A stretch of DNA of 64,000 nt from Thalassospira sp. MCCC 1A01428 (GTDB lineage: Bacteria; Pseudomonadota; Alphaproteobacteria; Rhodospirillales; Thalassospiraceae), in the NCBI RefSeq assembly GCF_002115825.1, contig NZ_JFJZ01000020.1, positions 22,715 to 86,714 of the forward strand, read 5' to 3'. The notes under the pieces were generated by a model. It did no database searches and was not told where the DNA came from. It saw only the letters and a program-made list of their open reading frames with translations. Positions 36,486 to 45,472 of this stretch are shown in pieces; position 1 is the stretch's first letter; every line of letters starts with the position of its first letter. Made by a program: the position numbers and the translations under genes.

Positions 36486-37214
36486 ATGTCTGGTTCTACA
36501 CCTGCCGGTTCGTTTGTGGATTGGCCCGAATGGCACAAAGCCAACCCGCAGCAGGGTTTTTCACAATGGCTAAAAGCAACTGTCGCCGATGACTGGCACG
36601 CCGTTACCCACCACCCCTTTACCGACGATTGGGGTCAGGGCAAGGTGCCCACCGAGAATTTGCGCCGTTATCTGGTACAGGACCATCGGTTTTTAGACCG
36701 TTTTGCCGCCTTGCTTGCCGGGGCGGTATCGCGCGCGCCGACACTGGCCGACCGCATTCCGGGCTGTCAGTTTCTGGCCCTGATTACCGGCAAGGAAAAC
36801 ACCTATTTTGAACGGTGTTTCACCGCCCTTGGCGTACGGAACAACCAACGTTTGGGCACACCTGACTGGGACGCTACCAAGGGCTTCAAAGACCTGATGG
36901 CAGAAGCCCTGGAAAGTGCCAGCTATGCCAATATGGTTGCGGTTCTTGCGGTTGCAGAAGGTACTTATCTGGGGTGGGCTGATCGGGTGGCAAAAACGGT
37001 TCCGACCAATCCGCCGCTGGATTTCTGGTTCTCCGAATGGATTGACCTGCATACCGGTGCGTATTTTGAAAGCGTGGTTGCCTATTTAAACGGTCAACTT
37101 GACGCAATCGGCCCCGATTTGAGCGATGCTGAACGTGCCGCCTGCCAGGCCCGTTTTGCCAGGGCGACCAAGCTGGAAATCGACTTTTTTGATACCGCCC
37201 AGGCAGGCGAATAA
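36486..37214 (+). CDS. TenA-family protein (thiaminase II-like)
   Basis: 242-residue all-helical TenA/PQQC-like protein. It has the YLVQDHRFLDRFAALLAG segment (about 60-78) and the EWIDLHTGAYFESVVAYL segment (about 175-192), both usual for TenA. TenA hydrolyses thiamine breakdown products to salvage the pyrimidine. I cannot place the catalytic Cys of the TenA_C type with certainty, so it may be of the TenA_E type. It is divergent from the sulfur operon. No TPP riboswitch can be seen upstream and no thi genes adjoin it. Confidence 0.8.
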   Translation: MSGSTPAGSFVDWPEWHKANPQQGFSQWLKATVADDWHAVTHHPFTDDWGQGKVPTENLRRYLVQDHRFLDRFAALLAGAVSRAPTLADRIPGCQFLALITGKENTYFERCFTALGVRNNQRLGTPDWDATKGFKDLMAEALESASYANMVAVLAVAEGTYLGWADRVAKTVPTNPPLDFWFSEWIDLHTGAYFESVVAYLNGQLDAIGPDLSDAERAACQARFARATKLEIDFFDTAQAGE

Positions 37215-37243
37215 TACCAAGCCATTAACACGGCAATTAAACA

Positions 37244-37274
37244 AAGGGCGGGTTGCATATCAACACCCGCCCTT
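37244..37274. terminator. Hairpin between convergent tenA and pcaB
   Basis: AAGGGCGGGTTG (37244-37255) pairs with CAACACCCGCCCTT (37261-37274) with one bulge. It lies midway between the two stops and can serve either strand. Confidence 0.75.
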
Positions 37275-37301
37275 ATCGTTTCAACAGTTATCGATCCCTG
37301 C

Positions 37302-38642
37302 TCAGCTTTCCGACAGCTCCCGCTGGGCAGCACCGACAACCCGGTCGATATAATGGTTGCTCATGCCAATATAATTGGCCGGGTCGCGAACATGGTCCCA
37401 GTCAACCGGGGCGTTGCTCAGCGCGGGCAGTTCATCAAACATATTGCTGTGATTGTGCCGGGACCGCGCAATGGCCTGCTTGACAATCCGGTCCGCATCA
37501 TCCCGCGCCATATGGCTGGCAAGGGCAAAGGTGGCCCCTTCCGCCAACATGGCACCATGTGAAATTTCCATATTTTCGCGCATTTTTTCAGCATTGATTT
37601 GCAAGGATGGCACCATTTCAGCCGCCAGTGCCAATGCCTTGCCGCTTGCCATAACAATTTCAGGCAGACTTAGCCATTCCAGCAACCACGCCGTGCCGCT
37701 ACGCTCATGCTCGTGTATTTGCGAATGATAAAGATGCGACATCTGCGTCGCACTAAACCGCGCCAGCGTTACCAGCATTTCAGCCGATATCGGGTTCGAT
37801 TTATGCGGCATCGTCGATGACCCGCCACCATCTGCCAGCGTAACCTCGGCAATTTCGGACTGGGCCAACAAAACCAGGTCCTGACCCATTTTACCTAACG
37901 CCCCGGTTAACATCGTTAACTTTGACGCCAGCTCTATCACAACATCGCGCTGGCTGTGCCACGGCATTTCAGTTGTATCCAGGCCCAGTTCGTCGGCCAG
38001 ATACCGCTCAACACTGGCCGCATCATCACCTAATGATGCCAATGTTCCCGATGCCCCGCCAAACGACAGCCGCAAAAATTGCCGAACCGCGATCACCAGT
38101 TGATGATTCAGCCGCACCAATGGCAGCAGCCAACCCGCAGCTTTAAGGCCAAATGTGGTCGGCACGGCCTGCTGGCTGCGTGTGCGCCCGGCCATTATCG
38201 TTTGGCGATGGTCTTCCGCCAACCTCATCAGGGATTTAATGACCTTGCGTAAACGACGCCGTACGACAGCAACAACATCCCGCATTCGCAAAACCAAAGC
38301 TGTATCCACGACATCCTGGCTGGTGGCCCCAAAATGCACATAACGGGCATCATCGCCGCCAATTTCGGCTTTTAATGCCTTGACCAGTGCAGGCACCGGC
38401 ACACCGGTACTGGCCGTTGAAGCGGCCAGCGATGCCGGATCAGGCGCGAAATCGCGGCAGATATCACCAATGCGTTTTGCCGCATCTGCCGGGATAACCC
38501 CAGCGCGGGCCTGCGCGCTGGCAAGGGCAGCTTCAAACAACACCATCGAAGCAATAACGGCGTCATCGGTGAAATAGCCAGCAATTTCGCCATCGGCAAA
38601 AAGCGGGCCTAGCAGGGCAGAATCAAATGGTGACAGGGTCAT
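37302..38642 (-). CDS. pcaB: 3-carboxy-cis,cis-muconate cycloisomerase
   Basis: 446-residue member of the fumarase/aspartase superfamily. The signature GGSSTMPHKSNP near residue 270 is the superfamily loop with the catalytic Ser; the SQDVVDTAL and HSQRDVVIELASK segments fit PcaB rather than adenylosuccinate lyase. It cyclises 3-carboxymuconate in the protocatechuate branch of the beta-ketoadipate pathway. Start is ATG 38642 with GGGGAA upstream. pcaF lies just upstream on the same strand. The other pathway genes (pcaGH, pcaC, pcaD) are not in the window. Confidence 0.85.
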   Translation of the reverse strand: MTLSPFDSALLGPLFADGEIAGYFTDDAVIASMVLFEAALASAQARAGVIPADAAKRIGDICRDFAPDPASLAASTASTGVPVPALVKALKAEIGGDDARYVHFGATSQDVVDTALVLRMRDVVAVVRRRLRKVIKSLMRLAEDHRQTIMAGRTRSQQAVPTTFGLKAAGWLLPLVRLNHQLVIAVRQFLRLSFGGASGTLASLGDDAASVERYLADELGLDTTEMPWHSQRDVVIELASKLTMLTGALGKMGQDLVLLAQSEIAEVTLADGGGSSTMPHKSNPISAEMLVTLARFSATQMSHLYHSQIHEHERSGTAWLLEWLSLPEIVMASGKALALAAEMVPSLQINAEKMRENMEISHGAMLAEGATFALASHMARDDADRIVKQAIARSRHNHSNMFDELPALSNAPVDWDHVRDPANYIGMSNHYIDRVVGAAQRELSES

Positions 38643-38667
38643 TTTGTTCCCCGTGATAAAATACAAA

Positions 38668-38700
38668 CGCCATCATACCGGTAAAACCAACATGATGGCG
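38668..38700 (-). terminator. Hairpin between pcaF and pcaB
   Basis: CGCCATCAT (38668-38676) and ATGATGGCG (38692-38700) are exact inverse copies in the pcaF-pcaB gap, followed on the minus strand by an A/T mix without a clean T-run. Attenuation is possible. Confidence 0.4.
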
Positions 38701-38702
38701 CT

Positions 38703-38746
38703 GTTAATTCACAGTTAATCCGCAGTTAATTCGCGGTCAATTCAAG
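38703..38746. repeat. Four tandem 11-bp repeats
   Basis: GTTAATTCACA, GTTAATCCGCA, GTTAATTCGCG and GTCAATTCAAG follow one another without gaps at 38703-38746 between pcaF and pcaB. The 11-bp period is close to one helical turn. The origin may be slippage, or a regulator site. Confidence 0.6.
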
Positions 38747-38800
38747 GGGAACATCCAGCGTGCAATTGCATCAACGCACCGCACATGCCATCAAAGCGGA

Positions 38801-40006
38801 CTACACTGCTTCAAGTGCAACGGCAATGCCCTGCCCCACACCGATACACATGGTCGCCAGCGCATATTTACCACCCACCCGTTTTAACTGGCGGGCTGCC
38901 GTGCCGGTTATGCGGGCGCCAGACATGCCCAGCGGATGCCCCAACGCAATCGCCCCGCCATTGGGGTTCACCCGTGCATCATCATCGGCAATGCCCAAAT
39001 CGCGCAAGGTTGCCAGACCTTGCGATGCAAAGGCTTCATTCAGTTCAATAACGTCAAACTGGCCAACATTCATGCCATAACGCGCCATCAGCTTTTTGCT
39101 GGCCGGTGCCGGACCAAAGCCCATGATGCGCGGCGGCACACCGGCGGTGGTTCCACCAATAATGCGGGCTATCGGGGTTAGGCCATATTTTTTAACCGCA
39201 GCTTCGGAGGCGACAATAAGGGCTGCCGCCCCGTCATTAACGCCCGATGCATTGCCCGCCGTCACCGACCCGCCTTCGCGAAACGGGGTGGGCAACTTTG
39301 CCAGTTTTTCGGCTGTTGTGCCGGGGCGCGGATGTTCATCCTTGTCCACGACAACCGCATCACCTTTACGTTGCGGAATGCTCACAGTAACGATTTCTTC
39401 GGCCAGAATACCATTTTCCTGCGCGGCAACTGCCTTGTCTTGGGAACGGGCAGCAAAAGCATCCTGATCGATACGCGAAATGCCAAAGTCCTCGGCCACG
39501 TTTTCGCCGGTTTCGGGCATCGACTCAACGCCGTATTGCTTTTTCATCACCGGGTTAACAAAGCGCCAGCCAATGGTGGTGTCATAAATTTCGGCGTTGC
39601 GCGAAAAGGCTGACCCCGCCTTTGGCATCACAAACGGCGCACGTGACATGCTTTCCACCCCGCCCGCTATCAGGATATCGGCCTCGCCCGCCTTAATCGC
39701 GCGGGCCGCCATAATAATGGCATCCATGCCCGACCCGCATAAACGGTTTACTGTGGTGCCTGTCACATTTTCGGGCAAACCTGCCAACAAAACCGCCATC
39801 CGGGCGACGTTGCGGCTATCTTCACCAGCCTGATTGGCACAGCCAAAGATAACATCGTCAATCGCAGCAAAATCAACATCGGGATTACGTTCGCACAAGG
39901 CGCGCAAGGGAATGGCGGCCAGGTCATCGGTCCGCACCGATGACAGCGCCCCGCCAAACCGGCCAATCGGGGTGCGGATATAATCGCAAATATAGGCGTC
40001 GGTCAT
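38801..40006 (-). CDS. pcaF: Beta-ketoadipyl-CoA thiolase
   Basis: 401-residue thiolase, the usual PcaF length. The nucleophile Cys is in [12 protein letters not shown] (about residue 90); the His is in [16 protein letters not shown]; the second Cys is in [10 protein letters not shown]. It cleaves beta-ketoadipyl-CoA to acetyl-CoA and succinyl-CoA. The opening [22 protein letters not shown] is typical of PcaF/PaaJ. Start ATG 40006 has GAGGGG upstream. Its normal partner, the CoA-transferase that makes the substrate, survives only as a wreck just upstream, so this strain may obtain the CoA ester by other means. Confidence 0.88.
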   Translation of the reverse strand: MTDAYICDYIRTPIGRFGGALSSVRTDDLAAIPLRALCERNPDVDFAAIDDVIFGCANQAGEDSRNVARMAVLLAGLPENVTGTTVNRLCGSGMDAIIMAARAIKAGEADILIAGGVESMSRAPFVMPKAGSAFSRNAEIYDTTIGWRFVNPVMKKQYGVESMPETGENVAEDFGISRIDQDAFAARSQDKAVAAQENGILAEEIVTVSIPQRKGDAVVVDKDEHPRPGTTAEKLAKLPTPFREGGSVTAGNASGVNDGAAALIVASEAAVKKYGLTPIARIIGGTTAGVPPRIMGFGPAPASKKLMARYGMNVGQFDVIELNEAFASQGLATLRDLGIADDDARVNPNGGAIALGHPLGMSGARITGTAARQLKRVGGKYALATMCIGVGQGIAVALEAV

Positions 40007-40009
40007 TCT

Positions 40010-40615
40010 TTATTGCCCCTCGTGTGCGGCGTTGGTGCATGTATGCAGGTCGCACAAAACTTGTAATTCATGGTCAGATAGCACCGGCGTTTGGGCAATT
40101 TTATAAACAAATTCCACCTGCCAGCCGGTTGTAGCGATCATATCGCCACGGCTGATACCCGGGTGGATTGATGTCACGATAAAATCCTTGTCCGTCGGAT
40201 GCGGTTCCATAATGCACAAATTCGTACTCAGGCGCGATGGCCCTTTGGTTGTTACACCATAACTTGCACGATCATCCCCACCCTTGCCATAGCCAAGCGA
40301 GGTGACAAAATCGATTTTTTCAACAAAGCCGCGTCTGCATTGTTTTAACCCCCCCCAAAAAACTCGCCGCAACCAGTCACCGGAACATTCCGGTGACTGG
40401 TAAAGTATTCACCGCCGTTTCGCGCAGTTCTTCATCACCAATCGATAACGGCAAAACGCCGGATTTTATGCAAATGATGCTGTCGGGTGCATGGCTAGGA
40501 CCTGCGCGGTTACATGCCGCCAAGAGCAGACCGAGGCTGACAAAAACAACCTTCTTTACTGACAATCATGTTAAGGGCCACCATTGCCAGATCACAGCCA
40601 ACCCGCCGTTCCGCT
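40010..40615 (-). pseudogene. Decayed 3-oxoadipate/glutaconate CoA-transferase subunit B (catJ/pcaJ-like)
   Basis: Two separate pieces of one subunit B survive. The N-terminal piece (about 40377-40565) shows AACNRAGPSHAPD and SGVLPLSIGD, which match the conserved AACNLA...THAPD and VLPLSIGD segments of CatJ/PcaJ, ending at GMFR before a stop. The C-terminal piece (about 40010-40345) shows RGFVEKIDFVTSLGYGKGG and IHPGISRGDMIATTGW, the usual end of the protein. The middle, about 100 or more residues, is missing, and a run of seven C and a large inverted repeat lie at the break. The subunit A gene is absent. It was once the gene before pcaF in a pcaIJF-type unit. Confidence 0.8.
40373..40400. 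repeat. Perfect 13-bp inverted repeat inside the CoA-transferase remnant
   Basis: CCAGTCACCGGAA (40373-40385) and TTCCGGTGACTGG (40388-40400) are exact inverse copies two bases apart. It lies at the breakpoint of the gene, so it probably arose with the deletion by template switching rather than as an operator. Confidence 0.7.
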
Positions 40616-41047
40616 AAGATGTTGCGGCAAGTCTGCAAGCGGTATCTTGGTCAGGTCTTTGGTGATTTCACCTTCCACGGCCTCGGCAAGGGGTTTGGGC
40701 ATTTTGGCACGCATTTCACCCATGATACGTGGCGGAGCAATAACCACCAGATTTTCAAATTTGTTGTGGTTTCGTTTGTCGGTCAAATAGCTCACCACAT
40801 CGGCAACAAATTCGTCCTGCGCATGGCGATGCGGATCGGTCGAGGGGGGCATGGCATGACGTTGCTGGTTTCCACCGGGATTGGCAAAACCACGCCCCGG
40901 TTTATCGCTGGCAATTTCCTGGCTGGGGCGATTATCCGCCGACATTTCATGAACAATGTCCAAATGGCGGCCTTCGGCATCGCGGGTCACAGCAATGATA
41001 TTGGCACGCCCGCCATCGGCCACGACGATCCACTGATTATTGTGCAT
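40592..41047 (-). CDS. Host-attachment-protein (PF10116-like) family protein
   Basis: 151-residue soluble protein that opens MHNNQWIVVADGGRANII, the normal first strand of the family once described as required for plant-host attachment in Agrobacterium; its present-day relatives are near baeRF/eRF1-like nuclease folds. The middle (FANPGGNQQRHAMPPSTDPHRHAQDEFVADVV) and the end (LVVIAPPRIMGEMRAKMP) fit the family. Start is ATG 41047; the longer reading frame overlaps the terminator of the ABC operon. Molecular role unknown. Confidence 0.75.
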   Translation of the reverse strand: MHNNQWIVVADGGRANIIAVTRDAEGRHLDIVHEMSADNRPSQEIASDKPGRGFANPGGNQQRHAMPPSTDPHRHAQDEFVADVVSYLTDKRNHNKFENLVVIAPPRIMGEMRAKMPKPLAEAVEGEITKDLTKIPLADLPQHLSGTAGWL

Positions 41048-41124
41048 GACAACCTGCCTTTTTGTTGTTGCTAACAGGGCCGAAACGCAAGCTGGCACGA
41101 GGATGTTCCGATTTTTAGACACAA

Positions 41125-41152
41125 AAAAAAGGGCCGCATTTGGCCCTTTTTT
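41125..41152. terminator. Intrinsic terminator, bidirectional
   Basis: An A-run and GGGCC (41131-41135) pair with GGCCC (41142-41146) and a T-run (41147-41152). It ends the minus-strand ABC operon before the host-attachment-type gene. Confidence 0.85.
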
Positions 41153-41177
41153 ACGTTCAAAATCAAAGCATCGTCCG

Positions 41178-41993
41178 CTAGCGCCACGACAGCAACCATT
41201 TGTCCAGCCGCCCCAATAGCCACGATATGGCAAGCCCGAATACCGACAGGACCACCACACCGGCAATCAACTGGTCGGTCTGGTATAAGCTGCCTGCCGA
41301 CAATATCAGCGCGCCAATACCATATTGCGCCCCGATCATTTCAGCCGCGACCAGCAAAATAATGGCGATGGACGATGAAATACGAAAGCCAGACAGGATA
41401 GTGGGCAAAGCACCAGGCAAAATGATTTTGCGCACAATCGACCAGGTCGACATGTCAAAACTTTGGCCCATGCGGATCAAATTGCGCGCCACATTATCCA
41501 CCCCGCCAAAGGTATTGATGACAGTTGGGAAAAACACACCAAAACCGATGGTAGCAAATTTCGACGGCTCGCCAATGCCAAACCAGATAATGAAAAGTGG
41601 CAACAACGCAATTTTGGGAATGGGAAACAAGGCGGAAACCAGCGCCACACCGGGCGACCGCGCCCAGGAAAACATGCCGACCAAAAAGCCAACCACAAGT
41701 CCGGCAACCGTGCCCAGCACCCAGCCCACCGCCAGGCGCTGGCCCGATGCCGCCAAATGAACCCAAAGCTCACCACTAACAATTAATTGCCACAACGATT
41801 TGCTAACCGCAACAGGGCTGGGCATGGCAAGTTCGCTGATAAACCCGGTACTGCACCCGATTTGCCACAGAATAATCAGCACAACAAAGCTGCCCCATGC
41901 CGCAAGCGGATTGGAACGCGGGTTAAAACCAACCGCGCGGAAACGAACCGGTTCGTTCATGCTTTTTACAGGGTCCAGGTGATCAAGCGACAT
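41178..41993 (-). CDS. ABC transporter permease, nitrate/taurine/NMT1 type
   Basis: 271-residue inner-membrane permease of the SsuC/TauC/ThiX group, with about six hydrophobic helices. The EAA-type loop (SFDMSTWSIVRKIILPGALPTILSGFRIS, around residue 190) contacts the ATPase. ATG 41993 is used because GGAA lies eight bases upstream; it overlaps the ATPase stop. Third gene of the binding-protein/ATPase/permease operon. The compound carried is unknown. Confidence 0.85.
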   Translation of the reverse strand: MSLDHLDPVKSMNEPVRFRAVGFNPRSNPLAAWGSFVVLIILWQIGCSTGFISELAMPSPVAVSKSLWQLIVSGELWVHLAASGQRLAVGWVLGTVAGLVVGFLVGMFSWARSPGVALVSALFPIPKIALLPLFIIWFGIGEPSKFATIGFGVFFPTVINTFGGVDNVARNLIRMGQSFDMSTWSIVRKIILPGALPTILSGFRISSSIAIILLVAAEMIGAQYGIGALILSAGSLYQTDQLIAGVVVLSVFGLAISWLLGRLDKWLLSWR

Positions 41994-42753
41994 TTTCAAG
42001 TTCCTTGTCTGCGGCAATCGCCTCGTCACGGATCAATTCCCAAAGCGACGTTTCGTGCGCAACAATTAACGGATCGCCTTCTTGGCGCTGATCAATCGGC
42101 ACATCTATTGTATGAATTTCCTTAATCGTGCCGGGGCGCCGACGCAATGCCACCACCCTGTGCGCCAATCGGACGGCCTCGTTCAAATTATGGGTCACAT
42201 AAACGGCTGTCATGCCGGTGCGCGCAAACAGCGCGGCAAATTCGTCCAACAGCAAAATACGGGTTTGGGCATCCAGTGCCGATAACGGCTCGTCCATCAA
42301 CAACACAGCCGGACGCACCGCAAGGGCACGGGCAATGCCTACACGCTGTTTCATCCCGCCGGATAACTGCTTGGGAAATGCATTGCGAAAATCGGTCAGG
42401 CCGGTTTGTTCCAACACTTCGTCAATACGCGCGGCCCGTTCGGCCTTGCTTAATTTATGATCTTCCAAAACCAGGCTAATATTGCCCGCCACGGTACGCC
42501 ACGGCAAAAGGGCGAAATCCTGAAACACATAGGTTAGCGGGTTCAAACATCCGTCAGGCACAGGGCCACTGGCGGTAATTTGCCCTTCGCTGGGTTTTAA
42601 CAAACCGCCAATGATGCTTAACAAAGTGGACTTACCACAGCCCGACGGCCCGATCAGGGCAACAATTTCGCCCGGTTCAATCGTCAGGTTTATATCGCGC
42701 AAGGCTTCAACCTGATCATAACGATGGCTGACACCGGAAATTTCCAGCCGCAT
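41983..42753 (-). CDS. ABC transporter ATPase, nitrate/taurine type
   Basis: 256-residue ATPase with Walker A GPSGCGKST, Q-loop in YVFQDFALLPWRTV, signature LSGGMKQRVGIARAL and Walker B VLLMDEPLSALD. The LLPWRTV after the Q-loop is typical of the SsuB/TauB subfamily. Its stop overlaps the permease start. Confidence 0.9.
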   Translation of the reverse strand: MRLEISGVSHRYDQVEALRDINLTIEPGEIVALIGPSGCGKSTLLSIIGGLLKPSEGQITASGPVPDGCLNPLTYVFQDFALLPWRTVAGNISLVLEDHKLSKAERAARIDEVLEQTGLTDFRNAFPKQLSGGMKQRVGIARALAVRPAVLLMDEPLSALDAQTRILLLDEFAALFARTGMTAVYVTHNLNEAVRLAHRVVALRRRPGTIKEIHTIDVPIDQRQEGDPLIVAHETSLWELIRDEAIAADKELENVA

Positions 42754-42795
42754 AACCGGCCCTCTTTTATTTGATCGTAAAATGAAAAAACAAAT

Positions 42796-42822
42796 GGACC
42801 GGCCCGTTTGCCGGACCGGCCC
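42796..42822 (-). terminator. Hairpin after the NMT1-type binding protein gene
   Basis: CCGGC (42799-42803) pairs with GCCGG (42810-42814), extendable with one mismatch, and the minus strand then runs into TTTGTTTTTTC. It lies between binding-protein and ATPase genes and would favour the former's transcript. Confidence 0.5.
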
Positions 42823-42842
42823 AAAATCATACCCTGGCAGCT

Positions 42843-43898
42843 TTATTTTGCCTCAAGCGGCGGAATAAAGCTCGTATCAATAAAGTCATCCGGGTTGGCA
42901 TCTTTCGATACATAGCCCCGGTCCTGATACCACTTGACCTGCTTTTTAACGTCATTCACATCAAGTTTGGCATCCTGGGTAATAAACATCGCGCCATTGC
43001 GAATTTTCGGAAATGCTTTTTCTTCCGGGTCTTCAGCATAAACATATTTATGAACGATTTTCAGGATTTCATCGGTGGTGTCGGATTTTACCAGTTTGCC
43101 ATTACCATCGGTTGCCAGCAGGGCAGCGCGATAATCGGCAACGCCTTTTTGGTAAGCGGCCACAAAATGCGCCACCACGTCCCGCCGTTCTTCAACATTG
43201 CGCGAAGATGTAAACAACCCGCCAACCTGATAAGGCACATAATCATTCACCCAGCCAATGATATGGGCTGCACCGGCATTGGCCAGCGGCTTGGCAATGT
43301 GGGGCACAATGATCATGCTATCGACCTGCCCGGTTTTAAGCGCGCCAATCATGTTTGGCACCGCCTGAAGCGGCTTTAATTCCATGCTGGCAAGGTCAAA
43401 CCCGGCTTTTTCGGCGACATTGCCAATCATGTAATGAAAGCTCGACCCTACCTGGCTAAGGGCAAAGCTGTGCCCTGCAAGCTGTTCAACCTTGGTCAAA
43501 CCGGCGTCATAGGCCTTGTTTGATACCAGAATGGCCGACCCGTCATATCCCGGTTCTTCATGCAATTGCGCACCAATAACCTTAAGCGCGCCTTTGGCAG
43601 CCAGGTTAAAAAAGCCCCCGGTAAAAGCGGTAACACCAAAATCGGCATCACCCGATGCAATAGCAACCGAAACCGGCTGTGCGGCGCGGAAAAATGTCAG
43701 TTCCGCATCCAGGCCTTCATCGGCGAAATAGCCCTTTTCCTTGGCGATAAACAACGGCGCGCTCGACACAAACGCCAGCGTCGCGATGTTGATTTTTTCC
43801 GCTGCATGGGCAATGCCAACAAGGGCGGTCGACAGGGTCGCAACGGTTGCAACCGCCATTGCCCCACGGGCAACACGCCTGATCCGGGATGAGAACAT
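42843..43898 (-). CDS. ABC transporter binding protein, NMT1/SsuA type
   Basis: 351-residue periplasmic receptor. Signal peptide with RIRR n-region and cleavage after about residue 33 (GIAHA), then EKINIATLAFVSSAPLFIAKEKGYFADEGLDAEL in the usual NMT1-type order. Ligands in this family include sulfonates, nitrate and pyrimidine thiamine precursors. Start is ATG 43898 behind GGAGG. It is the first gene of the operon. TenA lies 6 kb away, so a thiamine-precursor role is only a guess. Confidence 0.85.
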   Translation of the reverse strand: MFSSRIRRVARGAMAVATVATLSTALVGIAHAAEKINIATLAFVSSAPLFIAKEKGYFADEGLDAELTFFRAAQPVSVAIASGDADFGVTAFTGGFFNLAAKGALKVIGAQLHEEPGYDGSAILVSNKAYDAGLTKVEQLAGHSFALSQVGSSFHYMIGNVAEKAGFDLASMELKPLQAVPNMIGALKTGQVDSMIIVPHIAKPLANAGAAHIIGWVNDYVPYQVGGLFTSSRNVEERRDVVAHFVAAYQKGVADYRAALLATDGNGKLVKSDTTDEILKIVHKYVYAEDPEEKAFPKIRNGAMFITQDAKLDVNDVKKQVKWYQDRGYVSKDANPDDFIDTSFIPPLEAK

Positions 43899-44242
43899 TT
43901 CTTCCTCCACTTAACGTTTTTTGATTAATTGGCCACTGGTTTCCGCCAGTCCCCGCCGGAAATAACCCGGGCCAGATAAGACACCAAACTGAATTGCCGA
44001 AATGGCACTGGAATTTTGTTATACGAATTAGCCCCGAATTGCCAATGTTTGGCGTATGGTCAGACAAATTTAATGGTTTCCGCCCACCCAAGCGCGATCA
44101 GGACCGATGGTTTAATCGTATTTCGATCGTATGACCGGGACAGGCGATATTGCGATCAATTGCCAAACTGGGCCGAAACCGGCATAACCGCGCCAGACTT
44201 CCTAAAATGCTGCAAGGTTCCTTCTTAACAAAGGCTTGTTAA
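43899..44242. other. Divergent promoter region, no gene seen
   Basis: Non-coding between the ABC operon (minus) and the flavoprotein gene (plus). It holds a small inverted repeat TTTCCG/CGGAAA (43940-43962) and a few AT-rich hexamers but nothing that I can name. Confidence 0.5.
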
Positions 44243-45472
44243 ATGCCCGCCATACCCACTGCCGACACACACGCCCCGACATCCGCGAAAATCGCCACTG
44301 TTATTGGGGCCGGTCCCGCCGGGTTGATGGCGGCCGAACGGCTGGCCGGTGCCGGGCATAACGTCACGATTTACGAAGCGATGCCCAGTGCGGGCCGTAA
44401 ATTCCTGATGGCAGGCAAATCCGGGCTGAACATTACCCATAACGAAGACATGGAAACGTTTCTGTCGCGCTATGGCGCATCGCGCGCCCGGCTGGAACCG
44501 CATTTGCGTAAATTTGGCCCCGCCGAAATTCGGGCATGGTGCGAAGGTTTGGGTATTGAAACCTTTGTCGGCTCCAGCGGCCGTGTATTCCCCAAAGTCA
44601 TGAAAGCCAGCCCGCTTTTACGCGCCTGGCTGCGCCGATTGGCCGATCTTGGCTGCACCATTCATTACCGCCATCAATGGACGGGCTGGGATGCCAATAA
44701 TCACGCGGTTTTTTGCACGCCAGATGGCACGGTTACCGCAAAAGCCGACGTCACCATATTAGCCCTTGGCGGCAGCAGCTGGAAAAAGCTGGGCTCCAAC
44801 GGCGCATGGATGAAAATCCTGACCGATGCCGGTATTACCTGCAATCCGTTCAAACCGGCCAATTGCGGGTTTGATGTGCGCTGGACTGATCATTTAATTG
44901 AAAAATGCGCCGGGAACCCGGTAAAAGCCGTGACCCTGACCTGCGAGGATCAAACCGTCCGCGGCGAATTTATTATTGCCAAAACCGGGATCGAAGGCAG
45001 CGCCGTTTACGCGGTTTCCGTCAAACTGCGCGATACCTGGCTACAAACCGGCAGCGCCACCGTGACATTGGACCTGACCCCGGACCGCGACCTTGCCGAC
45101 GTCACCGCCCGCCTTGCCAAACCGCGCGGCAAAAATTCGCTGGGCAACTATTTGCGCAAATCGCTGGGACTGGACGCCACCAAAATCGCCCTGATTTTCG
45201 AAATCACCCCACGCGAGGTTTTGAACGACCCGGCCAAATTGGCAAGCACCATAAAGTCACTCCCCATCCCAATCGCCCGCCCTCGCCCGCTTGACGAAGC
45301 GATCAGCACCGCAGGCGGTGTGGCGTGGGAAGAACTCGACGACAATTTCCAGCTTATAAAACGCCCCGACACCTATTGCGTTGGCGAAATGGTGGATTGG
45401 GAGGCACCGACGGGGGGGTATTTGCTAAGCGGATGTTTAGGAACCAATATCACATCAATTTATGCGAGTTAG
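44243..45472 (+). CDS. TIGR03862-type (HI0933/BaiN-like) flavoprotein, altered C-terminus
   Basis: 409-residue NAD(P)/FAD-dependent oxidoreductase. The FAD-binding GAGPAGLMAAERLAG starts at residue 22, followed by GRKFLMAGKSGLNITHNED, a family hallmark. The reaction is unknown for most members. The C-terminus reads MVDWEAPTGGYLLSGCLGT and then NITSIYAS, where family members usually end in a short glycine/alanine-rich helix (ATGxAAGxGAxxWL-like). The change coincides with the edge of the AT-rich region that carries the reverse transcriptase, so the last about 10 codons were probably replaced by the inserted DNA. The FAD site itself looks whole. Confidence 0.82.
   Translation: MPAIPTADTHAPTSAKIATVIGAGPAGLMAAERLAGAGHNVTIYEAMPSAGRKFLMAGKSGLNITHNEDMETFLSRYGASRARLEPHLRKFGPAEIRAWCEGLGIETFVGSSGRVFPKVMKASPLLRAWLRRLADLGCTIHYRHQWTGWDANNHAVFCTPDGTVTAKADVTILALGGSSWKKLGSNGAWMKILTDAGITCNPFKPANCGFDVRWTDHLIEKCAGNPVKAVTLTCEDQTVRGEFIIAKTGIEGSAVYAVSVKLRDTWLQTGSATVTLDLTPDRDLADVTARLAKPRGKNSLGNYLRKSLGLDATKIALIFEITPREVLNDPAKLASTIKSLPIPIARPRPLDEAISTAGGVAWEELDDNFQLIKRPDTYCVGEMVDWEAPTGGYLLSGCLGTNITSIYAS

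Noticed and set aside
38703..38746. CRISPR array
   Set aside because: The units are 11 bp with no spacers.
40377..40565. Small lipoprotein gene (LLLAAC lipobox)
   Set aside because: The same residues align with the AACN-LA...HAPD and VLPLSIGD segments of CoA-transferase subunit B, so the lipobox is accidental and the frame is a gene remnant.
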